From: Saccoglossus kowalevskii
Taxonomy: Eukaryota > Hemichordata > Enteropneusta > Harrimaniidae
Length of the DNA: 30,352 nucleotides
Assembly: GCF_000003605.2 (NCBI RefSeq)
Contig: NW_003120439.1
Span: forward strand, 78,481-108,832
Direction of reading: 5' to 3'
The notes under the pieces are model-generated. The model made no database searches. It saw only the letters and a program-made list of their open reading frames with translations, and was not told the DNA's origin. A program made the translations under genes and the position numbers. The stretch's first letter is position 1; the number at the start of each line of letters is the position of its first letter. Positions 9,480 through 20,100 of this stretch are shown piece by piece.

Positions 9480-10841
9480 AAAGTAGGTCACACAAATATA
9501 TATTTGAAAGGCATAAGATTTGCATTGCCTCATGAGTGACCTTTTTGAGAATCAAGCATATTTATATACAGTAAACATTATTTCATTTCCGTGTACATGT
9601 ATATTACAATTCTCAAGGGCATGCAAATTCGGGGGGAGCTCTTATAATGAGATGATAGCCAATGCAATATGTGATGGAGAAATGAATGATTAACCCACCT
9701 TATAATTTATGCTAATTATTGTGGTTTTGTCAAAGAACTGTGCTCAGCTGATTTCAATATATTCATAAATATGCAATTATCACCGCCATTTTGAATCAAT
9801 AAAATACAAAAATCACGCAAAATGTGAACATGAAGTAACAAAAATGTCTTTCAGTATCTCAAATATATTATTCTCACTTTCAGAGACCAAAATCCATAAG
9901 ACATTCTATACAGAACCCAAATCCAGGTTGTAGAAACCACGTTGTAGATTTATATTAGCATTTATTAGACGAACTTAAGAAAGATAGACATAACAGTACT
10001 GAAAATATAAAATGCCATGACAGTATACGCCTACAGTATCTAAACAAATAAATACATCGCCAGTAATATAAAAATAAGTGATAATAAATACAAAGTTTAA
10101 GTACGAAATAGTATAAACATTTTTACAGAAAATTCTAGAAGCATCAAACAAGTTATAAAGTATGTAAATTGTAAGTATACCATAATTGTTTCAATAGTGT
10201 TCAGTGTATTATGGCAAGCAAAGCACTTCATAAAAAAATATTTGAATGTGTATAAAAACAAAGAACGGTAACTCACAGAATGACCGTTAGTATCGCTGTT
10301 AAAAAAAAACGTGTTAATGAAATACAGTGCCAGTACTAATAATAAACTAATAAATCAGGCTGAAGTGTGATCTATTTCATAATTACATGTGTGTCATTTA
10401 TTGTGAATAAACAATATATCGTCATTTATCTTACACTTTTCGGCAACTCCTAACTGAACCACGTGACCAATATTTTGTGAGATAGCTACATGTTATTATT
10501 AGTGAATTCGAGTCAATGCACGAAGTAACAAAATATCTGTCTGTGAAAATATGTTTCTTTTGGATTAGCTCGAACTTAGCTAAAATAACATGCTAAAAAA
10601 AGGTCAGGGTGAGTATAATACATCAGTAAAGTACATCACATTAGCCAATAATATCTGAAACAGTTTTACAAATACTGAAGATTTTATCAAATAAACAAAT
10701 ATAAAAGAACAAATACATCTCCACACAGTGGATGTGGACAACCTGCAGCTGCTAAATCAGTACATTTCATATATTTGTCAAAGGAAAGAATTGACTGGAT
10801 GAAAAGGACAAGTTTTTGAATCCATACAAAAATGTCCATTT
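9480..10841. other. Non-genic AT-rich stretch, 3' flank of the minus-strand gene
   Basis: No coding exon is supported. It probably contains the 3' UTR of the minus-strand gene whose stop codon is at 10844-10842. Candidate polyadenylation signals read on the minus strand (TTTATT on plus) occur at 10397-10402 and 9963-9968; neither is close enough to be decisive. Confidence 0.35.
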
Positions 10842-11103
10842 TTACAAAGCTAAGACATAGTTAAATTTAAAGGCTTGTGATTTTGGAACATTGTACTCCC
10901 TACACGCCTCCAGTAACAACGTCACCTCGCCATCCCGTGATCGAAACTCGAAATTATTTTCTCTGTGTCTTGCAGGACTTTTCGGCATGTGATGGGAATT
11001 TCTGCTCTTTGTTACTGCTTCTCTTCCATCGATAATCATTTCTTTTTTGTAGCCCTTCAATTCATAAATCTTCACTCCCTGGTATTGCGGGTCGATAAAA
11101 CAT
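10842..11103 (-). CDS. Unknown gene, terminal exon
   Basis: The acceptor tttgtttctaacag is good. The first base completes AG|A (Arg); 86 codons and TAA follow. The peptide begins CFIDPQYQGVKIYELKGYKK and includes HHMPKSPARHRENNFEFRSR. Phase fits the third exon exactly. Confidence 0.68.
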
Positions 11104-14100
11104 CTGTTAGAAACAAATCAAACTATAGCTATTAACACATTAATTTGTCAGTGCGCCGCCTATCGACGATTCCCGGAATTCTTGTTCGTGCAAGTAAAAA
11201 TTTGTGAGTTTTAAAATGGGTGAAAGTTCAAGTAAACCGTGACTCATAGATTCCTGATAAAGTAAGCCTTTAATTTATCCTGTAGTTTTGCATGTCCTTT
11301 CAAGACATTAGCAAGATGACCCACGCCAGTGGCACGACTAGACAATAATAATGTCATCAGGGTTATGTTAGCAACAAACATGCACACCATTTGGGGAATT
11401 TATTTAAATTAATTGCCCGCTGTGTCAAACTATCACTGACCTACTGACCTGTAGATACTATCTAAATATTCGAATAAATGCAAACTAGTGGAATTTATAA
11501 GTGATTCTTGATATTGCTGCAGTGGTGTATTAGTTGGTTCAAGATATTGAAATATTAACATGTCTGTCATTCCTTCAGTCTGCCCTAGGACGATTTGTCC
11601 GTACATATTCAGATCAAAGTACACACTTTTTATTGCCACTCAATAAACACAAATCATTAACAAGTTTTATATGATGTGAATACATACTCCTTTTCTCGTT
11701 GTGAGTAAGTAAATGTGTATTTTATAAAATATTTTACCTCCAAAAATTACTAAACTGAAAACTTATTTGTTTTAGTAAGTCGCGCCCTTTTGCGACGATG
11801 CTGTTTATTTATTTATTTATTTATTTATTTATTTGTTTATTTGTTTGTTTGTTTGTTTGTTTGTTTGTTTGTTTATTTATTTATTTATTTGACCTTTTAT
11901 TTATTAAATCTTTTATTTATTAAACCTTATTTAATGAGGGTAGCTTGGTAAGCTTCAACATTAAATACAAAATCAATTATACAATTATATTACAATATAA
12001 CTATACATGTATAAATACATGTTCTTTGACATCAGCGATGACACTCAAAGAGACAACTCTGATTGTGTAGTCATTCATAACTTAGAATATAATAAGTTTG
12101 TAAAAACAGTATTATATTGGCACATGTGGTTTTCATTTAGGTCCCGGATTCAGAATCCTACTGTAGATAATTAATCAAGCAGATTATATATCTCTGCTGT
12201 AGGTCGGGAGGAGGGGGAGGGTACTACTATATAGAAATGTGATGCCAAATGCTGCCACTTCTTTGGCCAAAAAATGGGTAAAATCATATACAGTCGTAAG
12301 GATGAGATGCATTCATGTGTGTGTTTTTTTATTACGAATGATCTTTTGTTGTTGGTGTTTTAGGATTACACATTTTTATTGTATAACTCCCTAATAAAAC
12401 ACGAATTAAACGATTCTAAAATACTACATCCATTGATAAATGAGAATTCGGTATAGCATGTGTTTTGCATGACAAATGGCTGATAAAAGTATTTAACTAT
12501 ATGAATGTAACAATAAAGTTCCCTTGAAACAACATTACATCGAATTCACTAGGTCATTTACAAGTGTTATGAGGTAATTATGGCACGAAGAAGACGATTC
12601 AGCAAAATATCCTTGTCCGACATTTTTAAATAGTCATCAACTTGAGTTGAAATGTTGTGACATAATAATAAGATTGAACGTAAAACTTAATAGCGTAATT
12701 GATGAAAAACATAAGAATAGACATTTTTTATTTTATTGTTGTATCAAAATACAAAACAAATCAAGCAAACGTACAAGTCATAAAAACGTGCCCGACTCCG
12801 TTTCCATCCTTCTCAGTGATCAGATTAGCATAGATAACACCGATGTAGTGCACTATGGTGCAACGATCCGTGGTACATCGTGGCCATTTCACAATGTAAT
12901 CTCATCCTTACAATTAATTAAATACAAATTTAGTATATTAGTTTTATTTTTGACTCGTTGTTAACATAACTCTGTACTATGGTATTGGTGATATATGAAT
13001 TGGGTGCCATAGGATGGTACTTGATGGCCAACCAACCTAATCAAATATGTATTTTGCATTGTACGAGTGCAAAATAAGTTATTAGGAAATTAGGATATTA
13101 GTACCAGCTGTTTTATACGCATGCGCATTGGCCGATCCTGTCAAATCTCGTCATCTGTTTTGGGGCGTGTCTAATGATGTGAAATTGCTTCAGCCATTGG
13201 GTAACGGAATTAATTGGTGTCGGTGTGAAAACCTCTGTAAATAGGCGGTAAAATGATTTGCGCGGTTTCTGCGCTGCCATTTTTNNNNNNNNNNNNNNNN
13301 NNNNNNNNNNNNNNNNNNNNNNNNNNNNNNNNNNNNNNNNNNNNNNNNNNNNNNNNNNNNNNNNNNNNNNNNNNNNNCATGAAAAATAAATGGCGGGATT
13401 TTGGTGTTGCACATTTAGCACAGAAATAAAAGACACGCCCACAGTTGGACAACAAATCATTTTATTATTGGTCACGATGTACCACAGATCATCTACACCC
13501 CCTTTGTAAACACCACATACACGATGTGCCACCATCCAATGGCGGAATGAGCGGCTTCCTTTGTGCACAATCAGCGTCAACTTTATGAGAAAAACACGAC
13601 GCATTTGCGAAACCGTCTGGTGGCGCCCTACTATTTCATCAATAACCAAATATACTATTATCCTGTTCCCGAATTGGACATTTGTTTATTTGGAGTAATT
13701 TCCAACTCTACGCCAGGTCCTTAGTAATTAATGATTCCACGTATGTATTTGGCCGTTATTTGACAGATGTAAAATGCCATAATGTTAATCCGCGAAAATT
13801 TGAACACTGATACTGATAATAAATTACAAATTTGGCAAAAAATACTAAATTTGCTATCCCATGGAAATAATTGAAATCAAAATATTTGGCAATATATTAA
13901 GTTTTGCGTCGCATGCACACGATTGAAATATCATATAAAATGGGCTTTATATACTAATGTTGTTTTTAGTTAATTGTAAGAACGAGTTTACATCCTGGAA
14001 TGGCCACGATGTACCACGGATCTGCAACACAGCTCATATCGAACATTTCGTCCCACGAAGGGGTATACATTTTGTGCTGTCTACAAAGTTAGTACATGTA

Positions 14101-17100
14101 TCCCCTGTAGGTCACATGACTAGTGATTAGTATTGAAATGCATCATCCTAGGGTCACGTGCTATACTTAGGTTCAATACATTGCACAGAGAACCGGATCT
14201 AGCTGGTATGAAACCTGACAACACAAAGTATTCTTAATATCTGTTCCTAAAACACATTTATCTTGCCAGACCGGTCACATCTGGATAAATCCGGATTTAA
14301 TTGTCAGTGCAGAACATCAATTATTGACTGAATTGAAACATACCTAAAATCATCTCCTGTTTTGCCGTACTTAAATTTCACCTCAATGGAGCCTCTTGGA
14401 TTGGTCCATAAGAGATATCCCCTGTCAGCCGTTAGTTCAACCAAATCCACGGGATGAAAGCCACTGCAACAGTAAGATAGAAAAAAAGGTCAAGGATATG
14501 ATAGCAACATGGAACATATGTAGCTACTTTCTGACTGATAACAACCCTTTAAGTTGTTGACGTCACACACCAAAACAAGTTGATGTTGTTTTTCTGGAAT
14601 ATAATGTCACACATAAATTGCTGTTTTCAGGGCATATGCAGTTTTAGGTGTATCCTCTATTTTTATATTTTCTTTTGAACCGACATTTTCTACCAACTAT
14701 ACTCATTGAAAATGTTGTCTATTCAATTATGTAATAAATTGTGGTATCAACAATCTATCGACACCAAACACTCATATAACTAACTTTTTTTATAAATCAT
14801 TTACATATTGTATGAATTTTTGTCAACCATTGTGGTTGTTTAAAAAAATGTAAAATTCATAATATTTTAAAACGGTATGGTTGTATCTACTCGATCATTC
14901 GTGACTACATTAATTTGTAAACACCAACTTTCGCTCAGCATTTTATATTGTGAGGCCGTGTCAAAAACGTTGATTTAAGTATGGAACCTTTCGTTTAGAA
15001 TCTAATTTCAGTTTACATTCTCCATATGAATACAAATATGGTCATTTATATTCTCAATATGAGTTCATCTATATATGGGTCTTCATATGAATACAACAGT
15101 GGACGTTTACAATCTCCATGCGAATGCAAGTGTGGACGTTTACAATCTCCATGCGAATGCAAGTGTGAAAGTTTACAATCTTCATAAGAATACAAGTGTG
15201 GGTGTTTACAATCTTCATATGAAAACAAGTGTGAAAGTTTACAATCTACATAACAATACAAGTGTGGGTGTTTACAATCTCCATACGAATACTAGTGTGA
15301 AAGTTTACACTCTTCATACGAATACTAGTGTGAAAGTTTACAATCTTCCTAAGAATACAAGTATGGGCGTTCACAATCTTCATACGAATACTAGTGTGGA
15401 AGTTCACACTCTTCATACGAATACTAGTGTGAAAGTTTACAATCTTCCTAAGAATACAAGTGTGGGCGTTTACAATCTTCATACGAATACTAGTGTGAAA
15501 GTTTACACTCTTCATACGAATACTAGTGTGAAAGTTTACAATCTTCCTAAGAATACAAGTGTGGGCGTTTACAATCTTCATATGAATACAAGTGTGAAAG
15601 TTTACAATCTTCCTAAGAATACAAGTGTGGGCGTTTACAATCTTCATACGAATACAAGTGTGAAAGTTTACAATCTTCATAAGAATACTAGTGTGAAAAT
15701 TTACAATCTTCATAAGAATACTAGTGTGAAAATTTACAATCTTCCTAAGAATACAAGTTTGGGCGTTTACAATCTTCATATGAATACAAGTGTGGGCGTT
15801 TACAATCTCCATACGAATGCAAGTGTGGACGTTTACAATCTTCATATGAATACAAGTGTGGGCGTTTACAATCTTCATATGAATACAAGTGTGAAAGTTT
15901 ACAATCTCCATACGAATGCAAGTGTGAAAGTTTACAATCTTCATAACAATACAAGTGTGGGTGTTTACAATCTCCATGCGAATGCAAGTGTGAAAGTTTA
16001 CAATCTTCATAAGAATACAAGTGTGGGTGTTTACAATCTTCATATGAAAACAAGTGTGAAAGTTTACAATCTACATAACAATACAAGTGTGGGTGTTTAA
16101 AATCTCCATACGAATACTAGTGTGAAAGTTTACACTCTTCATACGAATACTAGTGTGAAAGTTTACAATCTTCCTAAGAATACAAGTATGGGCGTTCACA
16201 ATCTTCATACGAATACCAGTGTGAAAGTTTACACTCTTCATACGAATACTAGTGTGAAAGTTTACAATCTTCCTAAGAATACAAGTGTGGGCGTTTACAA
16301 TCTTCATACGAATACTAGTGTGAAAGTTTACACTCTTCATACGAATACAAGTTTGGGCGTTTACAATCTTCATATGAATACAAGTGTGGGCGTTTACAAT
16401 CTCCATACGAATGCAAGTGTGGACGTTTACAATCTTCATATGAATACAAGTGTGGGCGTTTACAATCTTCATATGAATACAAGTGTGAAAGTTTACAATC
16501 TTCATAAGAATACTAGTGTGAAAATTTACAATCTTCCTAAGAATACAAGTTTGGGCGTTTACAATCTTCATATGAATACAAGTGTGGGCGTTTACAATTT
16601 CCATACGAATGCAAGTGTGAAAGTGTTCAATCTTCCTAAAAATACAAGTGTGGGCGTGTTCACTCTTCATATGAATACTAGTGTGCAAGTTTACAATCTT
16701 CATATGAATAATAGTGTGAAAATTTACAATCTTCCTAAGAATACAAGTGTGGGCGTTTATAATCTTCATATGAATACAAGTGTGAAAGTTTACAATCTTC
16801 CTAAGAATACAAGTGTGGGCGTTTACAATCTTCATATGAATACAAGTGTGCAAGTTTACAATCTTCCTAAGAATACAAGTGTGGGTGTTTACAATCTCCA
16901 TATGAATGCAAGTGTGGGCGTTTACAATCTTCCTAAGAATACAAGTGTGAAAGTTTACAATCTTCCAAAGAATACAAGTGTGAAAGTTTACAATCTTCCT
17001 AAGAATACATGTGTGGGCGTTTACAATCTTCATACGAATACTAGTGTGAAAGTTTACCATCTTCCTAAGAATACAAGTGTGGGCGTTTACAATCTTCATA

Positions 17101-20100
17101 TGAATGCAAGTGTGAAAGTTTACCATCTTCCTAAGAATACAAGTGTGGGCGTTTACAATCTTCATATGAATACAAGTGTGAAAGTTTACAATCTTCCTAA
17201 GAATACAAGTGTGGGCGTTTACAATCTTCATACGAATACTAGTGTGAAAGTTTACCATCTTCCTAAGAATACAAGTGTGGGCGTTTACAATCTTCATATG
17301 AATACAAGTGTGAAAGTTTACCATCTTCCTAAGAATACAAGTGTGAAAGTTTACAATCTTTATATGAATACAAGTGTGAAAGTTTACAATCTTCATATTA
17401 ATACAAATGTGGACGTTCTGTATAGACAAGTGTGGGTATATAGTGAGAGACGGGCCATCGGCATGAATGATGGGTCACATGACCACGAGTACATGTAATA
17501 TTAAAATGTTAAAATACAAAAAATATCAAACATACAAATAGTAACGGTAATCAGATACATATAACTGAAGCTATTTCCACATTACTTAATGTCTAGCAAT
17601 GCTGAATTGATCAGACAGTGTAATTCTATAACTACTAACCACCCAGGGCACACTAGGATTGTAGGCAACTACTGTACACTCAGCCACCCAGCACGGGCTA
17701 GAATTTCGTTTCTCTTTAAACTCATTCTTCAGAGAATTACACAAACATAAGATTGTTTTCACAAAATAATTATATGCCATATTGTTTCAATCTTCGATTA
17801 CACTCACTCCCAGAAACATATTGCAGGGAAGAATAAAATTAAGGAAAGTAAACTGTGATATCTGGACACAGTCTTAAGACAGAATCTCCGCAGTCTTCAG
17901 TTGAAGCCTTACCATCTCCATATGGTACATTCCATAGAGCCGTAGCAAATCTCAGCATACATATATAACCAGTGGGATGGGCAGGGGTGGGGGTATGAGA
18001 GGTCATAATTGTAATTACAAGACATTTTTGTATTGTTTTTCTTTTGCCCTAAATCATAACAAAAAGTAACTGATAACCATTATTTCTGCTACGATTGGAA
18101 TGGATTTTGTGTTTCTATGCCATATTCAAAAGATAATTTATTAGCACCTAACTATTATTGCAGCTGTGAGTGTGAGAGTTTAGAGAAGAATTCATGTAAG
18201 CAATCAATTACTTTATCTTCATCATTACATCATGTAGGGCAAATAATGGGTTTAGGTCACTTAGGACGCATTCATCGACTTAGACACTGTTTCATAATTT
18301 AATCTATTATATGAACAGATGACACTTTGAATCAAACAGATATTTGTCATTTTCAAAATAAATGTGATGGTCATAAGTACTATCACAGTGTGAGAATTAC
18401 GTAATGTATGTGCTCATGTAAACCATCCATGCTCCACTATTATTAGGAAGGAAGCCAAATACCACAATACCGCACACTGCGAAACAATCCGTGACATACA
18501 ACCATCTATTTACTGGAACAATCTAGGCTTATACTACAAATGTGTTTTCTTTATGATATATTTTGTATTTACAACTCAGCAAAGAAAAAGGAGTAAATAA
18601 AAAAACAAGCTATCAGAAGGTCAAAATAGCTCCGCTGTTTCAGCAGAGCATATTCTTGCAATGGTAAGTGTATAGAGAGGAAATAAAATAAATTTGGCTT
18701 TGTTTACATTAATTTTAAATCTTGCAACTCCAGTATTTAGATTTTATCACTGAGAAGGATAAGTTTAAAAGTTATGGATTCATCAACCCAAGTTATAGAA
18801 TATATCTGTGAATTAGTAATGAGTTCTCTTATGTTACGAAATGCTCTAATGTAATGTAATCTAATCTAATAGAGGGCTGCCAAAGGTACACGCACATATA
18901 CGTCATGTATCAATTAAATCAAACTAGTAGTCATCAAGAAGAAGTCGAATAACATTTTTGATCAAAAATGACAAAAATATACGCTGAAATTACAGAATTG
19001 AAAATATGTCAAGATCCGCCAAAGGTACATGTATATCAAGTATCAAAACAACCGGAGTAGCGGTTTTTAATAAAAATTACAAACATATTCATTGAAAATA
19101 GAGAATTGCAGTTACCGTCACAAAATGACCAAATCTCATAGAGATCCAAGCGAGAGACATATGCACAAAGTATAAAAGCAGTAGAGTTAACGGTGTTCAA
19201 ACAGAAGTCATGGTCGGGCAGGGATATCGGAAGTGGTAACGTAGTTTTTTTTTCCTGTCCTGTAACTTTGAGTTTAAGCACAAACAAATAAAAAATAATA
19301 TATAATAACTAAGGGTCACTCCCAGATCTTGTTATGCCGTATGTCAAGACCACCCATTAATACAGATACAGACACGCAGTACGTTCATGTACGGTCTTAT
19401 ATCAAGTTATACACGAGATTAAAATACAAAGCCTTGAGGTATCATTAAATTGAAAATAGCTAATTAAAACATCACAACTTGGGAATTTAAAAACAATTTG
19501 CTATTTTGGTGTTGCAATTTGGTCCTGCCAAACTGTTCTAAGTAGACGCAGTAGTGTACAGGAATGTTACATTGCGTGTAGACCAATTAATGTATGTATG
19601 TTTTGACCACAAACCTGATTTGGGTAAATATCTATGTTTGCCCAGCAGGAAGTGGTGTTTAGGGCAGTTATCTTAGCTTTCGTGGAAACTAAACTCATGT
19701 TTCCGGCAATTTGGTACCTCGAGTTTTTTGATGTGTTCTATATTTTCATGTGAATGTGTCAAGCTTTGCATTTCCATTTTGCACATTTGTGAGGTAGTGT
19801 TAACATCGTTTATGGGTAATAAAATAACTTCAGATAATGAATTTGTAAACAGACACTCATACGCTAGGAAGCTTTGTTTGTCCTTGAAAGTCACTTATAC
19901 GTTTAGTTATGATTATGCGATAAGAACTTCCAGTAATCTCAATATAAAATGTGCGGGAAAGTCAGGATAACTACTTTCAATATTTTATCTTATTTTGCAT
20001 AAAAACGGCTAATTGAGTTCAATATACATTCATAAAAATTCAAAGTAATAATAATGGTAATAGTTTATTGCATCTTTAGACAAAAGAACATCTCGATTAG

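Noticed and set aside
13113-13649. 178-codon minus-strand frame across the assembly gap
   Set aside because: 31 codons are N, so continuity is an artefact of gap length, and no domain is recognisable on either side.
15008-17424. 33-bp array as a CRISPR array
   Set aside because: Units abut directly without unique spacers, and the setting is a eukaryotic intron.
16071-17429. 452-codon minus-strand open frame
   Set aside because: It is the other strand of the 33-bp array, with open frames arising from the unit itself.
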